A stretch of 64,000 bases of DNA from Mycobacterium sp. DL440. GTDB taxonomy: Bacteria > Actinomycetota > Actinomycetes > Mycobacteriales > Mycobacteriaceae. Shown piece by piece: positions 1-8,279 of the stretch. Both the position numbers and the translations under genes were made by a program. The notes under the pieces were generated by a model. That model ran no database searches. It was not told the origin of the DNA and saw only the letters and a list, made by a program, of their open reading frames with translations. Location: NCBI RefSeq assembly GCF_011745145.1, contig NZ_CP050191.1:6310467-6374466 (forward strand). Reading direction: 5' to 3'. Each line of letters begins with the position of its first letter. Position 1 is the stretch's first letter.

Positions 1-100
1 AACTTGGTTTGTCTCAGCGGCTTTGGATGACGAGGCGTTTGACCGCATCGCCGACGCGCTGCCCGGTGCGGCCCGGGCCGCCGCGGAGGCCCGCCCGTGA
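1..100 (+). CDS. hemL: Glutamate-1-semialdehyde 2,1-aminomutase, C-terminal end (partial)
   Basis: Only the last 32 codons are inside the window, ending at the TGA at 98-100. The visible tail ([16 protein letters not shown], then an alanine-rich end) fits the C-terminus of HemL, the PLP enzyme that makes 5-aminolevulinate for haem and cobalamin. The assignment leans on gene order: in M. tuberculosis hemL directly precedes a phosphoglycerate-mutase-like gene and the cytochrome c maturation genes, as here. The next gene starts inside this stop codon (GTGA overlap), so the two are probably translationally coupled. Confidence 0.75.
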   Translation, partial: TWFVSAALDDEAFDRIADALPGAARAAAEARP

Positions 101-711
101 CCGTACGCACGACCGTGCACGTGATGCGTCACGGCGAGGTGTTCAACCCGGAGAAGGTGCTCTACGGCCGGCTGCCCGGCTATCACCTGTCCGAGCGTGG
201 GCAGGCCCAGGCGCGGGCCGCCGCGGACTGGCTGGCCGGCAAGGACATCGTCTATGTGGTGGCCTCCCCGCTGGAGCGGGCCCAGGAGACGGCGACGCCG
301 ATCGCGGAGAGCCATGGGCTGCCGATCGCCACCGACGGCGACCTCATCGAGTCGTGGAACCAGTTCGAGGGGGAGCGGGTGGCCCCCGGCGACGGTGCCC
401 TGCGTGACCCGCGGAACTGGCCGAAGCTGCGCAACCCCGCCAAGCCGTCGTGGGGTGAGCCCTACGCCGAGATCGCCCCGCGGATGATGACGGCCATGCA
501 CCGGGCCCGGGAGAAGGCGGCCGGGCACGAGGCCGTGTGCGTCAGCCACCAGCTTCCGGTCGAGACGTTGCGCCGGGCGATGACCGGGCGCAAGCTGGCC
601 CATCTGCCGTTGCCGCACAGCCGGCTGTGCAATCTGTCCTCGATCACGTCGTTCACCTTCGACGACGACACGCTGATCCGATGGGGCTACACGGAGCCCT
701 GGGGAATCTGA
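97..711 (+). CDS. Histidine phosphatase family protein (phosphoglycerate mutase-like, Rv0525 type)
   Basis: A 204-residue protein with the family signature MRHGE near residue 10 (catalytic His in RHG) and a second conserved histidine in [12 protein letters not shown] about residue 150. Such proteins remove phosphate through a phosphohistidine intermediate; the substrate here is unknown. No signal peptide is seen, so it is probably cytoplasmic. The GTG start overlaps the hemL stop, and the gene ends directly before the ATG of the thioredoxin-like lipoprotein, so it is part of the hemL-ccs operon. The family is clear; mutase activity is unlikely for this short branch, and phosphatase is the safer call. 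Confidence 0.88.
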   Translation: MTVRTTVHVMRHGEVFNPEKVLYGRLPGYHLSERGQAQARAAADWLAGKDIVYVVASPLERAQETATPIAESHGLPIATDGDLIESWNQFEGERVAPGDGALRDPRNWPKLRNPAKPSWGEPYAEIAPRMMTAMHRAREKAAGHEAVCVSHQLPVETLRRAMTGRKLAHLPLPHSRLCNLSSITSFTFDDDTLIRWGYTEPWGI

Positions 712-1317
712 ATGAGGTCGTTGGTCGCCCGGGCGAGTGCGGCGGTGCTGGCAGGGCTGGTGCTGCTCACCGGTTGTTCGACGGGTGACGACGCGGTGGC
801 CCAGGGCGGCACCTTCGAGTTCGTCGCGCCCGGCGGCAAGACCGACATCTTCTACGACCCACCTGAAAAGCGTGGCACCCCAGGCGAATTGAGCGGGCCC
901 GAACTGACCGACCCGGCCAAGACCCTCTCGCTGGAAGATTTGGCCGGCAAGGTCGTGGTGATCAACGTGTGGGGCCAGTGGTGTGGGCCGTGCCGGGCCG
1001 AGATCGGCGAGTTGCAGAAGGTGTACGAACAGACGCGCGACAAGGGCGTGGCGTTTCTCGGCATCGACGTGCGTGACAACAACCGTGAGGCCGCAGTCGA
1101 TTTCGTCACCGACCGCAAGGTGACCTTTCCGTCGATCTACGACCCGGCGATGCGCACCATGATCGCGTTCGGCGGCAAGTATCCGACCACGGTGATCCCG
1201 TCGACCGTGGTGCTGGACCGTCAGCACCGGGTGGCCGCGGTGTTCCTGCGTGAACTGCTGGCCGACGATCTGCGACCGGTCGTCGAGCGGTTGGCTGCCG
1301 AGGGGCAGCAGCCATGA
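712..1317 (+). CDS. TlpA/ResA-type thioredoxin-like lipoprotein
   Basis: A 201-residue exported lipoprotein: hydrophobic signal sequence with lipobox LLTGC (Cys22), then a thioredoxin fold with the redox motif WCGPC at residues 90-94 and a cis-Pro region (PTTVIPST). Proteins of this type reduce the apocytochrome c haem-binding cysteines outside the membrane, drawing electrons from CcdA. The following gene is ccdA, overlapping by 4 nt (ATGA), and resB and ccsA follow, so the role in System II cytochrome c maturation is well supported by context. Homologous in position to Rv0526. Confidence 0.92.
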   Translation: MRSLVARASAAVLAGLVLLTGCSTGDDAVAQGGTFEFVAPGGKTDIFYDPPEKRGTPGELSGPELTDPAKTLSLEDLAGKVVVINVWGQWCGPCRAEIGELQKVYEQTRDKGVAFLGIDVRDNNREAAVDFVTDRKVTFPSIYDPAMRTMIAFGGKYPTTVIPSTVVLDRQHRVAAVFLRELLADDLRPVVERLAAEGQQP

Positions 1318-2105
1318 CCGGATTCGCCGAGATCGCCGCGGCCGGGCCGGTGCTGCTGGCGCTGGGGATCAGCCTGCTGGCCGGGTTGGTGTCGTTCGCC
1401 TCGCCGTGTGTGGTGCCGCTGGTGCCCGGCTATCTGTCCTATCTGGCAGCGGTCGTCGGGGTACAGGAGGGCCCGGCGGTGACGGGGGCCGGGGCTACCA
1501 GGCAAGCCACCAAGACTGCCCGACTGCGGGTGGCCGGGGCGGCGGCGTTGTTCGTCGCCGGCTTCACCGTGGTGTTTCTGCTCGGCGCCGTGGCGGTACT
1601 CGGGATGACCACCACGCTGATCGTCAATCAGGTTCTGCTGCAACGTATCGGCGGTGTCATCACGATCGTGATGGGCCTGGTGTTCGTCGGTTTCATCCCG
1701 ACGCTGCAACGCCAGGCCCGGTTCGCCCCGCGGCAGTGGTCCACGATGGCCGGGGCGCCACTGCTCGGCGCGGTGTTCGCGCTGGGCTGGACCCCGTGCC
1801 TGGGGCCGACGCTGACCGGGGTGATCGCAGTGGCCTCGGCGACCGACGGCGCCACCGTGGCGCGCGGCGTGGTGCTGGTGCTGGCCTACTGCTTCGGGTT
1901 GGGCATCCCGTTCGTGCTGCTGGCCCTCGGCTCGGCGCGCGCGGTGACCGGCCTGGGCTGGCTGCGCCGGCACACCCGGACCATCCAGATCTTCGGTGGT
2001 GTGTTGCTGATCCTGGTGGGCACGGCGCTGGTGACCGGCCTGTGGAACGAGTTCGTGTCGTGGGTGCGCGACGCCTTCGTCAGTGATGTGAGGCTCCCGA
2101 TCTGA
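1314..2105 (+). CDS. ccdA: Cytochrome c biogenesis transmembrane protein CcdA
   Basis: A 263-residue polytopic membrane protein of the DsbD/CcdA family. It carries the two conserved cysteine regions, FASPCVVPLVPGY near residue 25 and LGWTPCLGPTLTG near residue 160, each with a Pro-Cys or Cys-Val-Pro setting typical of the thiol-transferring helices 1 and 4. It passes reducing equivalents from cytoplasmic thioredoxin to the extracytoplasmic thioredoxin-like lipoprotein encoded just upstream. A palindromic repeat begins 16 nt after its stop codon. The stop codon also overlaps the annotated ATG of resB by one base. Confidence 0.93.
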   Translation: MTGFAEIAAAGPVLLALGISLLAGLVSFASPCVVPLVPGYLSYLAAVVGVQEGPAVTGAGATRQATKTARLRVAGAAALFVAGFTVVFLLGAVAVLGMTTTLIVNQVLLQRIGGVITIVMGLVFVGFIPTLQRQARFAPRQWSTMAGAPLLGAVFALGWTPCLGPTLTGVIAVASATDGATVARGVVLVLAYCFGLGIPFVLLALGSARAVTGLGWLRRHTRTIQIFGGVLLILVGTALVTGLWNEFVSWVRDAFVSDVRLPI

Positions 2106-3757
2106 TGGTCACTTCCGACTCGCGAGCAGACACAAAACTGCCCAAAAATGGGCGTTTTTGGGCAGGTTTGCGTCTGCTCGCGCAGAGAAGTTTCGCACTG
2201 GTTCGCAACACCTGGCGGACCCTGACGTCGATGGGCACCGCGCTGGTGTTGCTGTTCCTGCTGGCCCTCGGCGCGATCCCGGGTGCGCTGTTGCCGCAAC
2301 GCAGCCTCAACGAATCCAAGGTCGACGAATACCTGGCGGCCCACCCCACGCTGGGTCCGTGGCTGGACCGCGTGCAGGGCTTCGACGTGTTCTCCAGTTT
2401 CTGGTTCACTGCCATCTACGTGCTGCTGTTCATCTCGCTGGTGGGCTGCCTGACACCGCGGATGATCGAGCATTTCCGCAGCCTGCGGGCGGTGCCGGTG
2501 CCAGCGCCGCGCAACCTGGGCCGGCTGCCCAAACACCATGCCGAGCAGGTGACGGGCGATGCAGGTGAGGTCGTCACAACCGTCACGCGACGGCTGAAGG
2601 GCTGGCGCACGGTCACCCGCAAGCAAGAGGCCGAGATCACTGAAATTTCAGGAGAGAAGGGCTATCTGCGGGAGTTCGGCAACATCGTCTTCCACTTCTC
2701 GCTGCTCGGTCTGCTGGTGGCGGTGGCCGCCGGCAAGTTGTTCGGCTACGAGGGCAACGTCATCGTCATCGCCGACGGTGGCCCCGGATTCTGCACCGCC
2801 TCGCCGGCCGCTTTCGACTCGTTCCGGGCCGGCAACACCGTCGACGGCACCTCACTGAGCCCGGTCTGCGTGCGGGTCAACAGTTTCGACGCGAACTATC
2901 TGCCCACCGGGCAGGCGTTGTCGTTCGCCGCCGACATCGACTACCAGTCCGGCGACGATCTGGCCGCCAACACCTGGCGGCCCTACCGCCTCGAGGTCAA
3001 CCATCCGCTGCGCATCGGCGGCGACCGCGTGTACCTGCAAGGCCACGGGTATGCGCCGTCGTTCACCGTGACGTTCCCCGACGGCCAGCAGCGCAGCCAG
3101 ACCATCCAGTGGCGGCCCGAGGAGCAGACGACGCTGCTGTCCTCGGGGGTGGTGCGCATCGACCCGCCGGCGGGCACCTATCCCGACGCCGACGAGCGCC
3201 GTAAACACCAGATCGCCATCCAGGGCCTGTTCGCGCCCACCAAGGAACTCGAGGGCACGTTGTTGTCGTCGAAGTATCCGGCGCTCAACGACCCGGCGGT
3301 GGCCATCGACATCTACCGTGGCGACACCGGCCTGGACACCGGCCGGCCGCAGTCGTTGTTCTCCCTCGATCCCCGGTTGATCGATCGCAAGCAGCTGACC
3401 AAGGCGGCCCGCGTCAACCTGGTGGAAGGTCAGGACACCCGGCTCGATGACGGCACGAAGGTCCGCTTCGACGGCGCGGTCCCGTTCGTCAACCTGCAGG
3501 TCTCACACGACCCCGCCCAGATCTGGGTGCTGGTGTTCGCGATGTCCATGATGGCCGGGTTGCTGGTGTCTTTGGTGGTGCGTCGGCGCCGGATCTGGGT
3601 TCGGGTGCAAGCTGCTCCAGCAGGTACGGTGAACGTCGAGCTGGGCGGGCTGGCCCGTACCGACAACTCCGGCTGGGGCGATGAGTTCGAGAAGCTGACC
3701 GAGCGGTTGTTGGAGGGCTACGAGCAGCCGGCGGCTGGAGAGAAGGCGGAGCAGTGA
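2105..3757 (+). CDS. resB: Cytochrome c biogenesis protein ResB (start codon uncertain)
   Basis: A 550-residue ResB/Ccs1 protein. Transmembrane helices are seen at about residues 40-60, 98-115 and 190-210, then a long extracytoplasmic domain, then a last helix near residue 480. With CcsA it forms the System II haem-delivery and ligation complex. The conserved N-terminal block RNTWRTLTSMGTALVLL begins about codon 32. Codons 6-26 are encoded by a perfect-looking palindromic repeat (2121-2182), so the ATG at 2105 would translate through a hairpin. A TTG at 2168 in the right arm, or an ATG at 2231, are alternative starts. Strand, frame and family are certain; the N-terminus is not. Confidence 0.92.
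   Translation: MVTSDSRADTKLPKNGRFWAGLRLLAQRSFALVRNTWRTLTSMGTALVLLFLLALGAIPGALLPQRSLNESKVDEYLAAHPTLGPWLDRVQGFDVFSSFWFTAIYVLLFISLVGCLTPRMIEHFRSLRAVPVPAPRNLGRLPKHHAEQVTGDAGEVVTTVTRRLKGWRTVTRKQEAEITEISGEKGYLREFGNIVFHFSLLGLLVAVAAGKLFGYEGNVIVIADGGPGFCTASPAAFDSFRAGNTVDGTSLSPVCVRVNSFDANYLPTGQALSFAADIDYQSGDDLAANTWRPYRLEVNHPLRIGGDRVYLQGHGYAPSFTVTFPDGQQRSQTIQWRPEEQTTLLSSGVVRIDPPAGTYPDADERRKHQIAIQGLFAPTKELEGTLLSSKYPALNDPAVAIDIYRGDTGLDTGRPQSLFSLDPRLIDRKQLTKAARVNLVEGQDTRLDDGTKVRFDGAVPFVNLQVSHDPAQIWVLVFAMSMMAGLLVSLVVRRRRIWVRVQAAPAGTVNVELGGLARTDNSGWGDEFEKLTERLLEGYEQPAAGEKAEQ
2121..2182. repeat. Palindromic repeat, family A copy 1 (inside resB 5' end)
   Basis: Two 28-bp arms (2121-2148 and 2155-2182) match at 26 of 28 positions around a 6-nt loop. 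The outer ends read CGCGAGCAGAC and GTCTGCTCGCG, the same ends found in the copies at 8203 and 9240, while the inner part differs. It begins 16 nt after the ccdA stop codon. It would form a very stable RNA hairpin across the ccdA-resB junction. Confidence 0.9.
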
Positions 3758-4728
3758 ATACCGAGCACATCGACATCGGGCTTGCCAGGTACTCCGACTG
3801 GGCGTTCACGTCGTCGGTCGTCGTCCTGGTCGGGGCGCTGATCCTGCTCGCCGTCGAACTCGCCTACAGCCGCGGGCGCAAAGTCGAAACCCGTGAGCTG
3901 GTCGGCGCCACCGTCGGCGCAGACAGTGCCACCCCCGGCGTCGTCGTCGAGGAACCCAAGCGCCCGTTCGACGAGCGCGTCGGCCAAACCGGCCTGGCGC
4001 TCACCTACGTCGGCATCGGCATGCTCTTCATCTGCATCGTGTTGCGTGGCCTGGCCACCTCGCGGGTGCCGTGGGGCAACATGTACGAGTTCATCAACCT
4101 GACCAGCTTCTGCGGACTGATCGCGGCCGCGGTGGTGCTGCGCAAGCCGCAGTACCGCGCGCTGTGGGTGTTCGTCCTGGTTCCGGTGCTGATCCTGCTG
4201 ACGGTGTCGGGACGCTGGCTGTACTCCAACGCCGCACCCGTGATGCCCGCGCTGCAGTCCTACTGGCTTCCCATCCACGTGTCGGTGGTGAGCCTCGGTT
4301 CCGGAGTGTTCCTGGTGGCCGGTGTGGCCAGCATCCTGTTCCTGCTCAAGATGTCGCCGCTGGGGGAGCCGGGGCGGGAGGGCACCGTGGCGCGCATCAT
4401 CCAGCGGCTGCCCGACGCCCAGATCCTCGACCGCATCGCCTACCGCACCACGATCTTCGCGTTCCCCATCTTCGGTTTCGGCGTGATCTTCGGTGCGATC
4501 TGGGCCGAGGAGGCGTGGGGCCGGTACTGGGGCTGGGACCCCAAGGAGACGGTGTCGTTCATCGCATGGGTGGTGTACGCGGCGTATCTGCATGCGCGCT
4601 CGACCGCGGGTTGGCGGGACCGTAAGTCGGCCTGGATCAATGTGGTCGGTTTCGTGGCGATGGTGTTCAACCTGTTCTTCATCAACCTGGTGACCGTGGG
4701 CCTGCATTCGTACGCGGGGGTCGGCTAG
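3754..4728 (+). CDS. ccsA: Cytochrome c biogenesis protein CcsA/CcsB (haem handling protein)
   Basis: A 324-residue polytopic membrane protein with the tryptophan-rich haem-binding signature WGRYWGWDPKE near residues 253-263, which defines the CcmC/CcmF/CcsA family, and conserved histidines in helices (LPIHV, TVGLHSYAG at the C-terminus). It brings haem to ResB for covalent attachment to cytochrome c. The GTG start overlaps the resB stop codon (GTGA), giving tight coupling. Named ccsA in M. tuberculosis (Rv0529), ccsB in some other annotations. Confidence 0.93.
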   Translation: MNTEHIDIGLARYSDWAFTSSVVVLVGALILLAVELAYSRGRKVETRELVGATVGADSATPGVVVEEPKRPFDERVGQTGLALTYVGIGMLFICIVLRGLATSRVPWGNMYEFINLTSFCGLIAAAVVLRKPQYRALWVFVLVPVLILLTVSGRWLYSNAAPVMPALQSYWLPIHVSVVSLGSGVFLVAGVASILFLLKMSPLGEPGREGTVARIIQRLPDAQILDRIAYRTTIFAFPIFGFGVIFGAIWAEEAWGRYWGWDPKETVSFIAWVVYAAYLHARSTAGWRDRKSAWINVVGFVAMVFNLFFINLVTVGLHSYAGVG

Positions 4729-4817
4729 GCGCCGTCGGATTGGTGAGATGACCGTGCGCCCCGAGGTTGTGGCGCGGCTGCGGTCCGGTCGGAAGCGCGT
4801 GGAAAAGAGGGGAATTC

Positions 4818-6272
4818 GTGTCCGAGCCAGTGTCTGAGTCAGTGTCGGAGCCGGTGCTTGAGCCGTCCGAAGCGCAGGAGCCCGCGCCGCAGGACACTGG
4901 CGAACCGTCAACAGACGCCCCGGTCGACGAGCCGTCTCTGGTCCGTCCTGCCACACCGCCGGCCGCCGACCCGCCGCCGGCGCCCCCGACTGTCGCCCCG
5001 GCCCCGGTCTCCGAGCCGCCGCTTGTCCCGTCGGTGTTCGCCCCGATACCCGGATTCCGCGGTCAGCAGCGGTTCAGCAATCCCGCCGAGCCCGGCGTCT
5101 CCACACCGCTGCCCGCCGAGTGGACCGCCCCCACACCGCCGCACGGTGTCCCGGTGATCACCGCACCCCCGGTACCCGGAAGTTTCGCCGGACCACCGGC
5201 CGGAGTTTTCGCGGCCCCCGCACCCGGACATCCCGGCGCCCCTGGACATCCCGGCGCCCCTGGACATCCCGCCGCACTTGCGCGCCCCGCCGCGGGAGTT
5301 GATGCGCGGCCCGCCGCGGCCGACTTCGCCACGCCCTACCGCGACCTGTCCACCGCCGCGCTGCTCGGCCAGCGCAAGAACCCGCCGACCTCGGGCTGGC
5401 GCAAGGCGCTCTACGTCGCGTCGTTCAAACAGGTCAATGTCGGCGAGAGCCCCAAGGCCACCCACCACAACAATCTGATCGGTGAGGTCAGCCAGCCATT
5501 GCAGGGCTGCTACCGGATCGCGCTGATGTCCCTGAAAGGCGGCGTGGGCAAGACCACGATCACCGCGACGCTGGGTGCCACGTTCGCCTCGATCCGCGGT
5601 GACCGGGTGGTGGCGGTGGACGCCAACCCCGACCGGGGAACGCTGAGCCAGAAGGTGCCGCTGGAGACGGCGGCGACGGTGCGGCACCTGCTGCGCGACG
5701 CCGAAGGCATCGAGCGCTACAGCGACGTGCGGGCGTACACCTCACAGGGGCCGAGCCGGCTGGAGGTGCTCGCTTCCGAAAGCGACCCGGCAGTGTCGGA
5801 GGCGTTCAGCTCAGACGACTATCTGCATGCGCTGGAGGTGTTGGAGCGGTTCTACAGCCTCGTGCTCACCGACTGCGGGACGGGTTTGATGCACTCGGCG
5901 ATGTCGGCGGTGCTGTCCAAGGCCGACGTGCTGGTCGTGATCAGCTCGGGGTCGGTGGATGGGGCGCGCAGTGCGTCGGCGACGCTGGACTGGCTCGACG
6001 CCCACGGGCATCAGGAGCTGGTGCGCAATTCCATCGCCGTGATCAACGCGGTGCGCCCACGTTCGGGCAAGGTGGATCTGTCCAAGGTGGTGGACCACTT
6101 CTCCCGGCGGTGCCGCGCGGTGCGCCTGGTGCCGTTCGACCCGCATCTGGAGGAAGGCGCCGAGATCAGCCTGGAACGGCTCAGGCCCGGTACCCGTGAG
6201 GCGCTCATCGAGCTGGCTGCCGTGGTTGCATCCGACTTCGCCGGGGCACGTCGCTCAGCGAACCGCGACTGA
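4818..6272 (+). CDS. MinD/ParA-like ATPase with a proline-rich N-terminal region (Rv0530 type)
   Basis: A 484-residue protein. The GTG start at 4818 is chosen because AAGAGGGGA stands just upstream; a TTG at 4767 is possible but has no such site. Residues 1 to about 190 are rich in Pro, Ala, Glu and include a GHPGAP tandem repeat (5226-5270). A MinD-type P-loop, LKGGVGKTT, lies about residues 239-247, followed by VVAVDANPDRGTL. The layout, Pro-rich tail plus MinD-like domain, recalls ESX-associated ATPases such as EspI, but no secretion genes are nearby. It follows the ccs operon closely. Function unknown; ATPase fold is clear. Confidence 0.85.
   Translation: MSEPVSESVSEPVLEPSEAQEPAPQDTGEPSTDAPVDEPSLVRPATPPAADPPPAPPTVAPAPVSEPPLVPSVFAPIPGFRGQQRFSNPAEPGVSTPLPAEWTAPTPPHGVPVITAPPVPGSFAGPPAGVFAAPAPGHPGAPGHPGAPGHPAALARPAAGVDARPAAADFATPYRDLSTAALLGQRKNPPTSGWRKALYVASFKQVNVGESPKATHHNNLIGEVSQPLQGCYRIALMSLKGGVGKTTITATLGATFASIRGDRVVAVDANPDRGTLSQKVPLETAATVRHLLRDAEGIERYSDVRAYTSQGPSRLEVLASESDPAVSEAFSSDDYLHALEVLERFYSLVLTDCGTGLMHSAMSAVLSKADVLVVISSGSVDGARSASATLDWLDAHGHQELVRNSIAVINAVRPRSGKVDLSKVVDHFSRRCRAVRLVPFDPHLEEGAEISLERLRPGTREALIELAAVVASDFAGARRSANRD
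5226..5270 (+). repeat. 18-bp coding tandem repeat
   Basis: The unit GGACATCCCGGCGCCCCT occurs twice exactly (5226-5243, 5244-5261) and then for its first 9 bases (5262-5270). It encodes GHPGAP repeats in the disordered N-terminal region of the MinD-like ATPase. A preceding imperfect half unit (APGHPG) is just upstream. Such repeats can vary in copy number by slippage without frameshift. Confidence 0.9.
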
Positions 6273-6278
6273 CGTGCG

Positions 6279-6440
6279 CTAGTTGCGCGGATTGTCGCCG
6301 TGCCCGAGTCGACGCAGGAATTCTGGGTCGTCGTCGGGGCCGATCACACGGGTTTTGGATTGACTGCCAGAAACCCGCGCCAGCCGCCAGCCGAGATACA
6401 CCAGGCTTGCCGCGGCAATGAGCAGGAGTAGATACGCCAC
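6279..6440 (-). CDS. Small single-pass membrane protein (Rv0530A-like)
   Basis: A 53-residue reading frame with GTG start at 6438-6440 and a strong GGAGG site 7 nt upstream. The product begins with one hydrophobic helix (AYLLLLIAAASLVYLGWRLA), then a basic linker, then a conserved-looking acidic tail, GPDDDPEFLRRL. The position between the Rv0530- and Rv0531-type genes fits the small protein Rv0530A. It is convergent with the ATPase gene: their stop codons are 6 nt apart. It is too short to be caught by usual length cut-offs. Function unknown. Confidence 0.8.
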   Translation of the reverse strand: MAYLLLLIAAASLVYLGWRLARVSGSQSKTRVIGPDDDPEFLRRLGHGDNPRN

Positions 6441-6488
6441 TCGAAACCTCCTTTATCCGAATATACGCGCCGTCGGTAGGCTCGGAGC

Positions 6489-6797
6489 GTGTCAGGAAGT
6501 GGTTCGACCTCCCGTATGGTCACCGACGTCGCGGTTTACCTCATTGCCAGGCTGGTGCTGGTCGCTGTGCTGGCCGGGGCGATCTACGGGGTGGGGCAGC
6601 TGGTTGTAGCGAATTTCCCGGTCGTGGTGGCCCTGCTGTTCGCCATCGTGATCGCGTTGCCATTGGGGATCTGGCTGTTCCGGCCGTTGCGTGAACGGGC
6701 AACGGCTTCCATCGCGTTGGTCGACGAGCGGCGGCGCAACGATCGTGAGCAGCTGCAGGCGCGGTTGCGCGGCGACGAGCCGCCGAAATCCACATAG
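6489..6797 (+). CDS. DUF4229-type two-helix membrane protein (Rv0531 type)
   Basis: A 102-residue protein with two predicted membrane helices (about residues 12-34 and 40-60) and a charged cytoplasmic tail rich in Arg, Glu and Gln (ERRRNDREQLQARLRGD), which may be helical or coiled. Start is GTG at 6489. It is divergent from the small membrane protein at 6279-6440, with only 48 nt between starts, so the two may share a promoter region. The domain family is recognised by its helix-helix-basic-tail pattern and gene position; its function is not known. Confidence 0.75.
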   Translation: MSGSGSTSRMVTDVAVYLIARLVLVAVLAGAIYGVGQLVVANFPVVVALLFAIVIALPLGIWLFRPLRERATASIALVDERRRNDREQLQARLRGDEPPKST

Positions 6798-6837
6798 CAG
6801 ATCTTTTTTCGCAGAACGTGATCCGTCGCGGGTCGCG

Positions 6838-8184
6838 CTATCGGATGAACGCCGACCCCTTCTCCCGGTCCAGGTAGGTTTCGGACTTGTTCTTGAGGAA
6901 GAACACGTACACCACCAGCGAGATGGCGATACACACCGTGACGTAGGTGATGAACAGCGGCACCTGGTCACGTTCCTTCAGCGCCTGGTAGATCACCGGA
7001 GCGGTGCCGCCGAACATCGAATTCGCCAGTGCGTAGCCAATTCCCACCCCGAGGGCGCGTACATGCGCGGGGAACAGCTCGGATTTCACCAGCGCGTTGA
7101 TCGAGGTGTAGCCGGTCAGGATCACGTATCCGACGGCCACCAGCAGGAAGGACAAGAGTGGTGAATGTGTCTGGGGCAGATAGGTGAACAGGATGTAGGT
7201 GTAGATCACCCCGCCGACGCCGAAGAACACCAGCAGGGGTTTGCGGCCGACCTTGTCGCTGATCATGCCGCCGACGGGTTGGATCGCCATCAGGAAGATC
7301 AGCCCGATGAGGTTCACCCAGGTGGCCGTCATCGCCTGGTCTTTGTAGGTGGCCTTGACGATGGCCGGGGCGTTGACGCTGTAGGCGTAGAACGCGATGG
7401 TGCCACCCATGGTGATCAGGAAGCACAGCAGCAGGGGCTTCGAGTACCGGGTGAGCAGCTCGGCGAGCGAGCCCGAGCTCTTGTCCTTGCCGGCCCTGAC
7501 CGCTTCGAGTTGTTCCTCCGACAGCGATTCGTCCATGGTCCGCCGCAGCCAGAACACCACGATCGCGGCTACACCACCGATGGCAAAGGCGATGCGCCAA
7601 CCGAATTCGTGGACCTGCGCGGTGCTGAGCGTGGTGAGGATGATCAGCAAAGTGAACTGGGCCAGCACATGACCGCCCACCAGGGTCACGTACTGGAATG
7701 AGGAGAAGAAGCCGCGTCGTTCCCGGGTGGCGGCTTCGGACATGTAGGTCGCCGAGGTGCCGTACTCGCCACCGGTGGCGAAGCCCTGCACCAACCGGCA
7801 CAAGATGAGGATGATCGGCGCTGCGATGCCGATGGTTTCGCGCGACGGCACGAGCGCGATGACCAGTGAGCACAGCGCCATCAGCGAGACGCTGAAGGTC
7901 AGCGCGGAGCGGCGGCCGCGCCGGTCGGCGAACCGGCCGAAGAACCACGAGCCGATCGGGCGGGTGAGGAAGGTGACCGCGAAGATCGCGTACACATAGA
8001 CCGTCGCGTTCTTGTCGGCCTTGTCGAAGAACTGCGCTTCGAAGTACGTGGCGAACACGGTGTAGACGTAGACGTCGTACCACTCGACGAGGTTGCCCGA
8101 CGAGCCTCTGATGGTGTTCCAGATGGCGCGGCGGGTTTCGGCGCGCCCCGATGATGCGGGCTGCGCCTCGGTCGACGTGGTCAT
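6838..8184 (-). CDS. MFS transporter, metabolite:H+ symporter (MHS) family
   Basis: A 448-residue 12-helix transporter. The start ATG at 8182-8184 (MTTSTEAQP) is preferred to upstream in-frame codons because those are encoded by a palindromic repeat. MHS features are visible: GNLVEWYDVYVYT at helix 1, FGRFADRRGRRSAL in loop 2-3 (the MFS RxGRR motif), RLVQGFATGGEYGTS, and DKVGRKPLL after helix 8. Relatives move dicarboxylates, osmolytes or aromatic acids with protons; the substrate here cannot be read from sequence. A family A palindrome lies 18 nt upstream of the start, between this gene and the DUF559 gene. Confidence 0.88.
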   Translation of the reverse strand: MTTSTEAQPASSGRAETRRAIWNTIRGSSGNLVEWYDVYVYTVFATYFEAQFFDKADKNATVYVYAIFAVTFLTRPIGSWFFGRFADRRGRRSALTFSVSLMALCSLVIALVPSRETIGIAAPIILILCRLVQGFATGGEYGTSATYMSEAATRERRGFFSSFQYVTLVGGHVLAQFTLLIILTTLSTAQVHEFGWRIAFAIGGVAAIVVFWLRRTMDESLSEEQLEAVRAGKDKSSGSLAELLTRYSKPLLLCFLITMGGTIAFYAYSVNAPAIVKATYKDQAMTATWVNLIGLIFLMAIQPVGGMISDKVGRKPLLVFFGVGGVIYTYILFTYLPQTHSPLLSFLLVAVGYVILTGYTSINALVKSELFPAHVRALGVGIGYALANSMFGGTAPVIYQALKERDQVPLFITYVTVCIAISLVVYVFFLKNKSETYLDREKGSAFIR

Positions 8185-8202
8185 GCGCCATAGTCTTACC
8201 GC

Positions 8203-8260
8203 CGAGCAGACGCTGCGGTACCCGAAACTCGCGCGTGTCGGGTACCTAACTGTCTGCTCG
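8203..8260. repeat. Palindromic repeat, family A copy 2
   Basis: Arms 8203-8225 and 8238-8260 match at 18 of 23 positions; the outer 9 bases (CGAGCAGAC) and inner 9 bases (GGTACCCGA) pair perfectly and a central block of 5 differs (GCTGC against AGTTA). It lies 19 nt downstream of the stop codon of the DUF559 gene and just upstream of the MFS start. Relative to copy 3 it is inverted: the arm carrying AGTTA is on the other side. Confidence 0.9.
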
Positions 8261-8279
8261 CGGGGAATGCCACGGGGCG

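Noticed and set aside
1221..1973. Long minus-strand open frame rich in His, Gln and Arg opposite the thioredoxin-like and ccdA genes
   Set aside because: Its composition is the typical mirror of a high-GC membrane-protein gene; ccdA and the lipoprotein have clear motifs on the other strand.
3718..4956. 412-codon minus-strand frame opposite ccsA
   Set aside because: It has biased His/Asp/Arg composition and no family; ccsA carries the WGWDPKE motif in the same place.
5226..5270. Tandem repeat as a possible CRISPR-like array
   Set aside because: The units are 18 bp, directly adjacent without spacers, and in frame with a Pro-rich protein region.
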